Positions 10,262-19,867 of a DNA stretch of 64,000 bases are shown here, one piece after another; position 1 is the stretch's first letter; the number at the start of each line of letters is the position of its first letter. A program made the translations under genes and the position numbers. The notes under the pieces were generated by a model. It made no database searches, was not told the origin of the DNA, and saw nothing but the letters and a program-made list of their open reading frames with translations. The DNA is from Promethearchaeum sp. (GTDB lineage: Archaea > Asgardarchaeota > Lokiarchaeia > Sigyniarchaeales > Promethearchaeaceae): assembly GCA_030612265.1 (NCBI GenBank), contig JAUWOE010000001.1, positions 1 to 64,000 of the forward strand, given 5' to 3'.

Positions 10262-12951
10262 AATAACTCAAGATCATCATCATTTTTTGGAATTTTTAAA
10301 TTATATGAGCAAATACCTTCAGTAAATTCATTTTGTAAAATAGAATCTATAGTTTGATTTGGTAAATAAACTCCAGTTCCACCAAATTGACCCGTGTTTA
10401 CTAAAAATACAGGTTTACTAGTCTCATTTGCAAGATTTTGAATATCTTTTAGAGTTGAATCATGTAAATATCCATTATTTAGGAGTATTGCAAAATCCAA
10501 ACTTTTCTCACGGAATATAAATGGTAAATATTGTAAATATTCGACAATATCTTGCCCTATAAGAATGGAAAATTTCCCAAAGGGGGAATTGAATAATTTA
10601 AATATGGGAGGAATTGTAGGTTCAATGTTCTCTTTCCATTCTCCGATAAACTTCTCCGAAGGAGGAAGAATTGTTTGAGAATTTTTTTGTTGAAAGGTGA
10701 ATTTATCCAATAATGGCCCAATAAGATAAGCGCGATTAAAATATGACCCTTTTTCAGCCATAGATTCGATACCCGCAATTATAAAGAAATTAAATCGATC
10801 AGCAAATTGTTGCAATTTATCTAAATAAGAATATGGAACAGTATTTTCTGGAAAAATAACTAATTTTTGATTTTCATATATTGTATCATCAAGATATCCA
10901 ATAATTTTGGGTTTTGCACGCATTTGAATAGATTCGTTTGTAAATTGAAGTATCCTGGAATGTCTATATATATTGTAATCGTAATATCTCTTAATATATT
11001 TCTCCCATAAATCTCTTGGTTCTTCAATAAAACTTTCTCTTTTAATCCCTTTTTGCAATTGTATTAAGGCTATGGGAGCGGGCTCATTTTGATCTAATTT
11101 AATTTTGGTTCCAAAATCAACTTCTTCTAAATTAAAATTCCTTTCTTTCTTTGATGAAATCCTGATTGTAACAGAACTATCATTCATTGCAGGTTCAATG
11201 TCACTACTTATATCATCCACTGAGGAAATTAAACTTTCAATAACTTTAACTGATTTTTTTGTTTTTTCTTCCATACGTAATTCTAAAGGCTCTAATTGTA
11301 AGATTTTATTGGCAATCTCATTCACTTCTTCCTTTAATTTCTCCATTTCAGCAATGGATTGGTCTAGAGCTAACCCTCGTTTATCAATCATAGTAAATTT
11401 CTCATTTAATTTATCTTGGGACTCGTTTAATATTTCTCGACTCTCTTCAGGTAATTTTTTAGCTAATAGCAATAATTGTAATCCAAAATCCCTGTAATAT
11501 TGTATGAATTGCTCCTTTGTTTTGCTTAGAAAAATAGAATTAAAAACTTGCAGTAATTTCCAATAGTTATAAGAAAGAAATGTTTGATTTCCAATCATTT
11601 TTGCGGATAATTCTAAGTTCTCATAAATCGAATCAAATTCGGAAGTGTAATCTTTGTATTCGCCCTTTGAAATAGAATCAATTAAACCACAACCAATTGC
11701 GCATGCTTGATAAATACTTTGATGGTAGTCCCAAGTTAAAGTCTCTGTAGCTGCTTTTTCATAATAAGATTGCGCTTTTTTAAACGAACCCCCTGATATT
11801 GCAATCTTTGCTAATGATTCTGCCGAATTGGAACGAACCTTTAAATCTTTATCAGATAAAGCTTTTGATAATGGTCTAATTGCAGATGAGGCAATAAATT
11901 TCTTGGTTATTCCTCCATGAGTGGTCTGCCCTTCTATTTTTCCTAGTGCTAATGCTATAGTTGCACGAACTTTGGGATCTTTGTCTTTTTTAAGCTGACT
12001 TATTAGTGGTTTTGTTGCAGTTGAATCACCTAATAGACCTAAGGAATGAGCAGCTTGCTCCCGAACTTCTTCTTCATTATCTTTTAAAATTTCTATTAAA
12101 ACTTTAACTGCAGACTCATCTCCCAGACTCCCTAAAGCCTTACAAGCAGTTTGACGGATTTCCTTATTAGGATCCTTCAAACGAGTAATAAATGATATTA
12201 CAATATGTTGATCTCGCATTCCCATCAACGATGTTGCTGCAGCACGTTGGACCGATGGATCTTCATCATCAAGAAGTTTTATCGCAGGTTCTATTATTTC
12301 TGAACTTTTCAAAGATCCTAGGGATATTATAGTGTATTGCCTGATTTTTGGATTTGGGGAAGATAAGAGTTTTTTTAAAGGTGAAATAATCTTTTTATCC
12401 CCAAATTTTCCTAATGTTAAAATCGCCATTTGTTGTACTGGAAAACTATCTTTTAAACGTTCGATGATTGGGTCGATTGCACGTTGATCTCCAATTTGAC
12501 CTAATGCCATTATTGAATTTATCTTTACTTCTTCATCTCTATCTTCTAGTGCATCAATTAAGGGGAATAAGCTATTTTTATCTTCAATCAATCCTAGTGC
12601 GGTTACAGTTGCGACTCTAATATTATTATCAGCATCATTTAGCATTTTAATTAATGGTTTTGTTCCTCTGATTGAACGAAATTCTCCAAGAGTTTTTATT
12701 GCAGCCAATTGAACGTCTTTTACTTCATCACCCAAGCAATTAATAATTGGATCTATTATTGTATCGATTTCTCCCAAAGCACTTAAAGTTAAAATTGTGG
12801 CTTCTCGAATCTTACCGTTTTTATCTAAAAGATATTTCATAAGATGATCAACTAAATTGGGATCATACATCATTCCTAACCTTTTAATCGTTAGAAGTCG
12901 GGTGTCATCATCGCCATCTAGTTGTTTGAGTAATGCTTGAATTTCGGTCAC
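10258..12951 (-). CDS. HEAT/PBS-lyase repeat protein with C-terminal nitrilase-like domain (catalytic Cys apparently absent)
   Basis: Many ~31-aa HEAT repeats; C-terminus LVIFPENTVPYSYLDKLQQFADRFNFFIIAG...KFSILIGQDIVEYL...DFAILLNNGYL matches the nitrilase fold with Gly where Cys is expected. Confidence 0.85.
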   Translation of the reverse strand: MTEIQALLKQLDGDDDTRLLTIKRLGMMYDPNLVDHLMKYLLDKNGKIREATILTLSALGEIDTIIDPIINCLGDEVKDVQLAAIKTLGEFRSIRGTKPLIKMLNDADNNIRVATVTALGLIEDKNSLFPLIDALEDRDEEVKINSIMALGQIGDQRAIDPIIERLKDSFPVQQMAILTLGKFGDKKIISPLKKLLSSPNPKIRQYTIISLGSLKSSEIIEPAIKLLDDEDPSVQRAAATSLMGMRDQHIVISFITRLKDPNKEIRQTACKALGSLGDESAVKVLIEILKDNEEEVREQAAHSLGLLGDSTATKPLISQLKKDKDPKVRATIALALGKIEGQTTHGGITKKFIASSAIRPLSKALSDKDLKVRSNSAESLAKIAISGGSFKKAQSYYEKAATETLTWDYHQSIYQACAIGCGLIDSISKGEYKDYTSEFDSIYENLELSAKMIGNQTFLSYNYWKLLQVFNSIFLSKTKEQFIQYYRDFGLQLLLLAKKLPEESREILNESQDKLNEKFTMIDKRGLALDQSIAEMEKLKEEVNEIANKILQLEPLELRMEEKTKKSVKVIESLISSVDDISSDIEPAMNDSSVTIRISSKKERNFNLEEVDFGTKIKLDQNEPAPIALIQLQKGIKRESFIEEPRDLWEKYIKRYYDYNIYRHSRILQFTNESIQMRAKPKIIGYLDDTIYENQKLVIFPENTVPYSYLDKLQQFADRFNFFIIAGIESMAEKGSYFNRAYLIGPLLDKFTFQQKNSQTILPPSEKFIGEWKENIEPTIPPIFKLFNSPFGKFSILIGQDIVEYLQYLPFIFREKSLDFAILLNNGYLHDSTLKDIQNLANETSKPVFLVNTGQFGGTGVYLPNQTIDSILQNEFTEGICSYNLKIPKNDDDLELL

Positions 12952-13030
12952 ATTTAAAAAATTAAGTTTAAAAACTTAAATTCCTTTTGTAAGGAAATTT
13001 TTTTTATAAAGAAAGTTTATTGAATTTAGT

Positions 13031-13333
13031 ATGCCGTTTTGGAAGAAATTAAGAAAGAAAAAAACTTCATCAATAAAAATTTGCCCCAAATGCGAAAAAC
13101 CCTCATTATATAGAGCTCATAATATGGGGTGGACAATTACCGAAATGTATCAATGTCGTGAATGCGATTACCAAGGTGCATTTTATCTTGAAATTGAACC
13201 CGACGAAACTGGTGAAAATTTTGCTAATCTTGATAAATTAAAAAAAATGTACCCTGATGATATCGATAAAAGTACCGTTATTGATATTGATGAAAAAACC
13301 TTGAATGAACCTCATTCTTTGGACAAGGATTAA
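13031..13333 (+). CDS. Zinc-ribbon protein
   Basis: ICPKCEKPSLYRAHNMGWTITEMYQCRECDYQGAFYLE: two CxxC knuckles. Confidence 0.65.
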   Translation: MPFWKKLRKKKTSSIKICPKCEKPSLYRAHNMGWTITEMYQCRECDYQGAFYLEIEPDETGENFANLDKLKKMYPDDIDKSTVIDIDEKTLNEPHSLDKD

Positions 13334-13335
13334 TA

Positions 13336-14088
13336 TCAATGCTTAAGTTGGCATACACATTTTGGATTTTTTTTAATTGGAATAAGTGTAAAATCTCCCG
13401 AATCCAAGCTAATCATTAATAAATTATTTGTTATCCTTTTTCCTCGTTTAAGAAGACCTTTAAGAACCTCATTTGCTTCAAGAGAACCTACGACACCACA
13501 AGTAGGAGACATAATAGGAATTGGCTTTGATTTATCAGTATTAGGTATATCTCCAAAAATGCATCGATAACACGCTGTTTCATGAGGATCTACTGAGATT
13601 AATTGTCCATCAAATCCTTGAATCCCTGCGATCGTGAAGGGAATATTAAATTTTATCCCTAAATCGTTAATAAGAAATTTTGTTTCAAAATTATCAGAAG
13701 CATCAACAATATAATCAATTTGCGTGTTTTTAAGATAATTTTCTCCACTTTCTTCCGTAAAACGTTCTTTAATTAGAGTTATTTTTGTATTTGGATTTAA
13801 TTTATTAAGAACAGATTTAGCGAGAACAGCTTTTGATTGATTGACTTCTTCTGTTTTATAGAGAATTTGACGCCCTAAATTGGATAGGGAGAGAAAATCA
13901 TTTTCAAATAAAATTAATTCACCAATTCCAGATGATACAAGATAGAAAGATAGCGGGGATCCCAGCCCTCCTGCACCAACTTGCAGCACTTTTTTTTGTT
14001 TGAGTAATTCTTGGCCATTTTTTCCAATGATTAGGAGTTGACTTTGATACCTTTCCATTTCGTTGCTTGTGAGCATATTTATCATCAA
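13336..14088 (-). CDS. ThiF/MoeB/HesA-family E1-like adenylyltransferase
   Basis: KVLQVGAGGLGSPLSFYLVSSGIGELILFENDFLSLSNLGRQILY; Cys pairs CYRC and CVC. Confidence 0.92.
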   Translation of the reverse strand: MMINMLTSNEMERYQSQLLIIGKNGQELLKQKKVLQVGAGGLGSPLSFYLVSSGIGELILFENDFLSLSNLGRQILYKTEEVNQSKAVLAKSVLNKLNPNTKITLIKERFTEESGENYLKNTQIDYIVDASDNFETKFLINDLGIKFNIPFTIAGIQGFDGQLISVDPHETACYRCIFGDIPNTDKSKPIPIMSPTCGVVGSLEANEVLKGLLKRGKRITNNLLMISLDSGDFTLIPIKKNPKCVCQLKH

Positions 14089-14147
14089 TTATTTCTAACT
14101 TATATAACAATAGCAAAATTTTTCCAATATTTCTTATTTATATAATT

Positions 14148-15662
14148 GTGGAAAATAAATCCGATTCTGATGATATGGAAGAAGAAGAATTACCAATCAA
14201 TTTTAAAAATGTCTCTCCATCTATCTATCAAAAAACAATCGAAATTCTCAAATATTATTACTTATGCAATGAATGTCTCGGGCGTCAATTTTCGTATTTA
14301 GGGACAGCTACTTCAAATTTAGAGCGCGCCCATGCAATCTTATTGGGTATTACAATGGAATGTCATTTATTATTGGTAAAAACTACTTATCAAGAAAGGT
14401 TTACATTATATGACCAAAATCCGATTGAAATTTTAGACTTATTAGTTAGAAAAGCTGATTTTTTCCCTGCAAAAAAGATATTCGAGCAATTTAAAGAAAA
14501 GGAATTTTTATTCTCAACAATATCAAATTTTCCAGAACAAAATGAATTTAGATGCCAATTATGCGATAATTTCCTTTTACCTAATAAAATTAACGAAATA
14601 TGTAAATCAATTGATTTGAAGGCTAGAGATTATGAATTTCCTGACTTTTTAATAGGAACTCACCTGAACGCAGCCCAAGCAGATAAAGAAGACGAATTGC
14701 GAGCAAAATTTAATTTGAAAAATGGTGAATCGTTTAAAGCTAATTTAAATCGTCTGATTGGTAAAAAATTACAAGAATTATGGAAAAAACAACCAAAATT
14801 TGAACAACCTGGACTAATGATAACAATTAATTTAGAAAAAAAAGAAAAAATTGATATAAATCTTCGATCGTTACCATTATATTTTAGAGGACGGTATAAA
14901 AAATGGGTAAGGGATTTACCACAAACTCATTGGCATTGTTTTGAATGTCGTGGTAAAGGATTCAATAAATTCACTAAGAAAATTTGTACCGAATGTGGAG
15001 GAACTGGCGACAAATATCCAAGTTCAATTCATGATTTAATTGGAAACGAATTTATCAAGGCAACCAAAGGAGAATTAGCACTTTTTCATGGAGCGGGCAG
15101 AGAAGATATTGATGCTCGCTGTTTAGGATCGGGGCGTTCATTCATTATTGAAATTAGAAATCCAAAAATTAGAAATGTAGATCTAATAGAAGTTGCTCAA
15201 ATTTTAAATGAGAAAAATAAAACTAAAATCTTTGTAGACTCACTTTTACCAACAACAAAAAAAGATATTGTAGAAATAAAAAAAAATTCTGAATTTTTAA
15301 GGAAGAACTATAATGCACTAGTATATTTCGCACAGCCAATCTCTGAAATTGAATTTAAAGAAAAATTACAAAAAGCTAAAGAAATTCTAAATGAAACGAT
15401 AATTAATCAACGCACACCTCTTAGAGTTGTCCATAGACGTTCTGATAAAACTCGAAAGAAGAAAATTTATTCAATTACAGGCAAATATGTTGATTCAAGA
15501 CATGGCTTTTTCAAAATAAATTCTCAAGGTGGAACTTATATAAAAGAGTTGATCCATGGAGATAATGGGAGAACCATTCCTTCTCTTTCAAAAATATATG
15601 GTTATCCAATGCTATGTGTCGAACTTGATGTAATTCAAATAGAAGAAAACGAAAAAGATTAA
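14148..15662 (+). CDS. pus10: tRNA pseudouridine synthase Pus10
   Basis: CNECLGRQF...; CFECRGKGFNKFTKKICTECGGTG; GAGREDIDARCLGSGRSFIIEIRNPKIRNVDL catalytic region. Confidence 0.92.
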   Translation: MENKSDSDDMEEEELPINFKNVSPSIYQKTIEILKYYYLCNECLGRQFSYLGTATSNLERAHAILLGITMECHLLLVKTTYQERFTLYDQNPIEILDLLVRKADFFPAKKIFEQFKEKEFLFSTISNFPEQNEFRCQLCDNFLLPNKINEICKSIDLKARDYEFPDFLIGTHLNAAQADKEDELRAKFNLKNGESFKANLNRLIGKKLQELWKKQPKFEQPGLMITINLEKKEKIDINLRSLPLYFRGRYKKWVRDLPQTHWHCFECRGKGFNKFTKKICTECGGTGDKYPSSIHDLIGNEFIKATKGELALFHGAGREDIDARCLGSGRSFIIEIRNPKIRNVDLIEVAQILNEKNKTKIFVDSLLPTTKKDIVEIKKNSEFLRKNYNALVYFAQPISEIEFKEKLQKAKEILNETIINQRTPLRVVHRRSDKTRKKKIYSITGKYVDSRHGFFKINSQGGTYIKELIHGDNGRTIPSLSKIYGYPMLCVELDVIQIEENEKD

Positions 15663-15664
15663 AT

Positions 15665-16501
15665 TTATTTCGGTTTCCGTGCTTTAATTGAAATTATTAA
15701 TGGTATTTCTTGTTTCAGAGTTTGAAAACGCCAAAAACCATCATTGTCTTTCTTCATATCTGGATGTTTCGAAAAAAATCCATATGGAAATTCGTGTAGA
15801 TATTCGATTTGAAGCCCTGCACTTATTAAGGAATTTACAATTTCAGAAATGCTATGCGGCCACTCATAGCCAGTTTTATTTTCTAAAATTGTCCCTTCAC
15901 CTTCCACATCTGTATATGTTCCGTCTTCTTCATATTTTAACGGTTCTCCATCTTTTGATGTATAGGGATACTTTAAAACAAGATTATCCTTTATTTCATA
16001 ATCAATCATATCGGTAAATGGATGAGATTCAACAATATAGAAAACTCCACCAGGTTTTAAGCATAAATAGATGATTTCAGCCCATTTTTCTAAGTTGGGA
16101 AGCCAGCAAAGAACACCATATGATGTGAAAACAATATCAAATTGCTCGGATATTTTTTTTGGAATATCATATATATTAGTTTGAATAAAATTGGCGGGAA
16201 TATCAAGTTCTTTACTTAGTTCTTTGGCCTTTATTATTGCTTTTTCAGAAAAATCTATTCCAGTGACTTTAGCTCCTAAACGCGCCCAGGAAAGTGTATC
16301 AAGACCAAAATGGCATTGCAAATGTAAAAGTGATTTACCATTTACAGCCCCTAACTCTTCAACTTCGATAGGTAATAAAGATGTTTTCCCCGATTTAAAT
16401 CCTTTTAAGTCGTAAAATTTAGATTTGGCGTGAATTTTAACAACTTCGTCCCAGCGTTTTTTATTTGCTTCAAAAAATTTTTCATTCATATTTATTGTCA
16501 A
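15665..16501 (-). CDS. Class I SAM-dependent methyltransferase
   Basis: LLHLQCHFGLDTLSWARLGAKVTGIDFSEKAI motif I. Confidence 0.88.
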   Translation of the reverse strand: MTINMNEKFFEANKKRWDEVVKIHAKSKFYDLKGFKSGKTSLLPIEVEELGAVNGKSLLHLQCHFGLDTLSWARLGAKVTGIDFSEKAIIKAKELSKELDIPANFIQTNIYDIPKKISEQFDIVFTSYGVLCWLPNLEKWAEIIYLCLKPGGVFYIVESHPFTDMIDYEIKDNLVLKYPYTSKDGEPLKYEEDGTYTDVEGEGTILENKTGYEWPHSISEIVNSLISAGLQIEYLHEFPYGFFSKHPDMKKDNDGFWRFQTLKQEIPLIISIKARKPK

Positions 16502-16516
16502 AGAAAAAAAATTTCA

Positions 16517-17548
16517 ATGTTTAATAATTATTTTGAATATTGCATGAAAAATTGTAAATTCTGCTCGCAACCAGCAGTAATATTGATCCCATTAAATAAA
16601 ATGCCCCTCTGTAAGATCCATTTCATTAGTTATATTCATGATCGCGTAAAGAAAACTATTAAACAATATAATCTAATTACAGCTGATGATAAGGTTCTTG
16701 TGGCTTTGAGTGGTGGAAAAGATTCTCAAACACTTTTAACAATTCTTCATGAAATTTACAACAAAGATATCCAAATTGAAGCATTATATATCAACGTAGG
16801 AATTGATCCAAAAAACTATTCCCGTGATTCATATAAAGTTGCTAAAGATCTCTGTGGTAGATTAGAAATCCCCTTCAATAAGATAGATATTAGAAATGAA
16901 ATTGATTTTGATATCGACACGGTTCATAAACTAGGGTTACTACAAAGAGGGGGGAAACATAGAAAAAAAAGTGGAAGGTTTAGGGGAGAATGTTCCTATT
17001 GTGGCTTATTCAAGAGATATTTTATCAATAAATTTGCAGTGCTTGGCAATTTTACAAAAGTCGCAACGGGTCATAATTTAACTGATGAGGCTACTCAATT
17101 AATGGGAAATTTTTTCAATGTTGATATGGAATTAATGAGTAGAGCAGGCCCCACAACAATAACCGATGTTAAAGGGCTGGTTACTCGTATCAAGCCATTA
17201 TTTTTCATTTATGAGCAAGAAATTGTAATGTATGCATATTATGCAAATATCGCTCATTTATCAACTGAATGTGAGTATGCTACTGATTCTCCTTCACAAA
17301 ATATCAAACAATCCTTGCTTAAAATCGAAGAATTTCGGCGAGGAACAATGTTTTATATGGTTAAGAAATTCAAAGAAAAATTAAAACCTACTTTATTTGG
17401 AACAATTTCTGAAGAAAAAAAAGCCGAAAAAACATGCAGTGAATGTGGAATGGGAACTTACATGGAAATTTGTGCATTTTGTAGAACCAAAAAAAGATTA
17501 CAAGAGCAAATACAAAACAGTACTATGCTCAGATATGTTGATGAATGA
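16517..17548 (+). CDS. TtuA/Ncs6-type tRNA 2-thiolation enzyme
   Basis: N-terminal CKFCSQPAVILIP...LCKIHF zinc finger, PP-loop VLVALSGGKDSQTLL, C-terminal CSECGMGTYMEICAFCR; ATG at 16517 chosen to avoid overlap with the divergent gene. Confidence 0.88.
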   Translation: MFNNYFEYCMKNCKFCSQPAVILIPLNKMPLCKIHFISYIHDRVKKTIKQYNLITADDKVLVALSGGKDSQTLLTILHEIYNKDIQIEALYINVGIDPKNYSRDSYKVAKDLCGRLEIPFNKIDIRNEIDFDIDTVHKLGLLQRGGKHRKKSGRFRGECSYCGLFKRYFINKFAVLGNFTKVATGHNLTDEATQLMGNFFNVDMELMSRAGPTTITDVKGLVTRIKPLFFIYEQEIVMYAYYANIAHLSTECEYATDSPSQNIKQSLLKIEEFRRGTMFYMVKKFKEKLKPTLFGTISEEKKAEKTCSECGMGTYMEICAFCRTKKRLQEQIQNSTMLRYVDE

Positions 17549-18228
17549 AAATGCTTACAAAAAAATCTCAAATTGATAAAATTTTGGAATTATATCCAGA
17601 AACATTGATGATTGACTCAAATAATTTAAAAATACCTATCTTTCCTAAAGCTTCGTTATCAATTAATCTTAATAAGTATCCAAAAAAGCCAAAATTGACA
17701 CTCCCAAAAAAAATACAACGAATTTTGGTTGATTCTGAAACATATATACCTACTTTTCGACACTGGGACAAAACTAATCCTCCTTTAATATCAATAATCA
17801 TAACTGCTTTAAAATATAGTATTGAAATGGTTGCAGGAATAAAGGTCCATTTCTTGGATAAAATTGTTAAAGATATAAGTTATATGGCCAGAACTTCCTT
17901 TCCTAAAGAAACATTTTGCTTGCTTCGAATAATAAATGGTGTTTTAGCAGAATATGTCATCGCTCCAGGATCTGAATCCTCCGTAATCTCAGCAATTTTT
18001 TTCCCAACACGATTGGGGCACGATCACACTCTAATTGCATCTTGTCACTCACATCCGACCTCAAATAATAGACCAAGTAGGGCAGATTTACATACATTTC
18101 GGAAATTTCCTGTAAATATAATAATCGGAGCACCTTATAATTTCTCTACTTTGGGTGTATATAATCTTCAAGGAGAGCAAATTCCATTTGAAATTCATGC
18201 CTTTGATCTATTTGAGCAAAAAAATTGA
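17545..18228 (+). CDS. JAMM/MPN+ family metalloprotease-like protein
   Basis: SCHSHPTSNNRPSRADLHTF matches HxH-x7-S-x2-D; overlaps the TtuA-like gene by 4 nt (ATGA). Confidence 0.85.
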   Translation: MKMLTKKSQIDKILELYPETLMIDSNNLKIPIFPKASLSINLNKYPKKPKLTLPKKIQRILVDSETYIPTFRHWDKTNPPLISIIITALKYSIEMVAGIKVHFLDKIVKDISYMARTSFPKETFCLLRIINGVLAEYVIAPGSESSVISAIFFPTRLGHDHTLIASCHSHPTSNNRPSRADLHTFRKFPVNIIIGAPYNFSTLGVYNLQGEQIPFEIHAFDLFEQKN

Positions 18229-18259
18229 ATTAGATTAAAAAATATATGTGAAAAAAAAA

Positions 18260-19843
18260 TTAGATCACTTTACTGCTTTGAAAAAGACCCTTTCCCAACA
18301 TTTTTAAAATTGACATTCCAGGTTTGTATTTGTTTCCAGAGAGGTATAATTGTTCCACTTTCAATTGAAGGAGATTTTTGGGATCCATAGCTAGAGGATT
18401 TTGATTAAGAATTACCATATCTGCAATTTTTCCCGACTCTAAACTACCTCGTTCTTTTTCATCAAAGCTGGTATATGCAATTTCATATGTATTCATTTTA
18501 AGCGCTTCTTGTATAGTTGTTGATTGTTCCGGATCATAAGGATGATTACATGCACCATATATCGCATTTATTGGGTCTGGATGAGTAACTGGTCCATCTG
18601 AACCTCCACTAAGATGAATTCCCAAGTCAATTATTTTTCGTAGTGGAGAATTCCCTTTTACGCGTTGAGGTCCCAAAATTTCTTCCAAATACTCAATTGG
18701 TTCTAAGGGACTAACCAAAAATCCTGGTTGAAGAGTAATACCAATTCCAAGTTTTGCACATTTTTTTAAATCATCGTCAGAAATTAAGCAAGAATGTATA
18801 ATTGTATGTCGGTGATCTTCTCTTGGAAATTCTTTAAGAGCTTCTTCTAATGCAATAACTGCTTGATGCGTTGCTGCATCACCAATTACATGCATTTGTA
18901 TCTGTAAACCTGCCGTATTTGCTTCTTTCACAAATTTCTTAACAACTTCGTCAGTGTAGACTAAAATTCCATTATTAGCCGGATCATTTGAATATGGCTC
19001 ATTTAACGCTGCATCACATGCTCCAAAGCAGCCATCTAATGCAACGGAGAAACAACCTCCAATTCTTGGTAATTTTCGTTTTAAAACCTTTTTAATATCC
19101 ATTGTTTGGAAATAAAGCCTTGTTTGGAATTTATTTTCCTTATTTCTTGCTTTTGCAACTAAACTAACCAAAGTTACATCCATATCCATAGGAAATCCAA
19201 TACCTTCAACAGGATGAATAATGCCTATTCCATTATCGGCAAGTAGATCATAACCTTTAATAATACTTTTTACAAGGGTTAATGTTGGAACAAGTGAAGT
19301 TGCATAATCCACGCCCGTATAATATGCTTCATGGAATAATTGACCTGTATCTTCATTAAATCCATGCGATTTTCGAACATTTTCAGGAAAAGATGCTAAC
19401 AATTTACTATTTACAACACAAGAATGACCATCATAACAAATAATTACAAGAGGTCTATCCGAACAATATTTATCAAGTTCATTTTTCGTTATTAATCTTT
19501 TTTCTTCAAGACTATGCTTCGAAATTCCGAATGAGAGAACTAATTTTGATTTTGGATTATTTTTCAGATAATTTGTGATCATATCACCGATGTCTGAGAA
19601 ATTCTTGGCTGAACGAACATCAAAAAATGATGCTGCAAATAAAGCCCAATTTGAGAAATGAATATGGCCATCTCCAAAAGATGGGATTAAGGATCTTTCA
19701 TTTAATTCTACAAGATGATGATTTGAATATTGGGAAGGCAGTTCATCTCCAACATATTCTATAATACCCTTATTTTCTACTAAGTAACTGAATACATTAT
19801 TGTTTTTATCGCAAGTTATGATTTTACCATGAAATATTTGCAT
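18260..19843 (-). CDS. Amidohydrolase family protein (YtcJ-like)
   Basis: SFGDGHIHFSNWALFAASFFD..., HTIIHSCLISDDDLKKCAKLGIGITLQP, GSDGPVTHPDP. Confidence 0.88.
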   Translation of the reverse strand: MQIFHGKIITCDKNNNVFSYLVENKGIIEYVGDELPSQYSNHHLVELNERSLIPSFGDGHIHFSNWALFAASFFDVRSAKNFSDIGDMITNYLKNNPKSKLVLSFGISKHSLEEKRLITKNELDKYCSDRPLVIICYDGHSCVVNSKLLASFPENVRKSHGFNEDTGQLFHEAYYTGVDYATSLVPTLTLVKSIIKGYDLLADNGIGIIHPVEGIGFPMDMDVTLVSLVAKARNKENKFQTRLYFQTMDIKKVLKRKLPRIGGCFSVALDGCFGACDAALNEPYSNDPANNGILVYTDEVVKKFVKEANTAGLQIQMHVIGDAATHQAVIALEEALKEFPREDHRHTIIHSCLISDDDLKKCAKLGIGITLQPGFLVSPLEPIEYLEEILGPQRVKGNSPLRKIIDLGIHLSGGSDGPVTHPDPINAIYGACNHPYDPEQSTTIQEALKMNTYEIAYTSFDEKERGSLESGKIADMVILNQNPLAMDPKNLLQLKVEQLYLSGNKYKPGMSILKMLGKGLFQSSKVI

Positions 19844-19867
19844 ATTTTGAATTTGACTTTACAGAAT

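Noticed and set aside
11105-11497. 130-aa plus-strand ORF within the HEAT-repeat gene
   Set aside because: Antisense shadow ORF with biased composition; opposite strand clearly codes.
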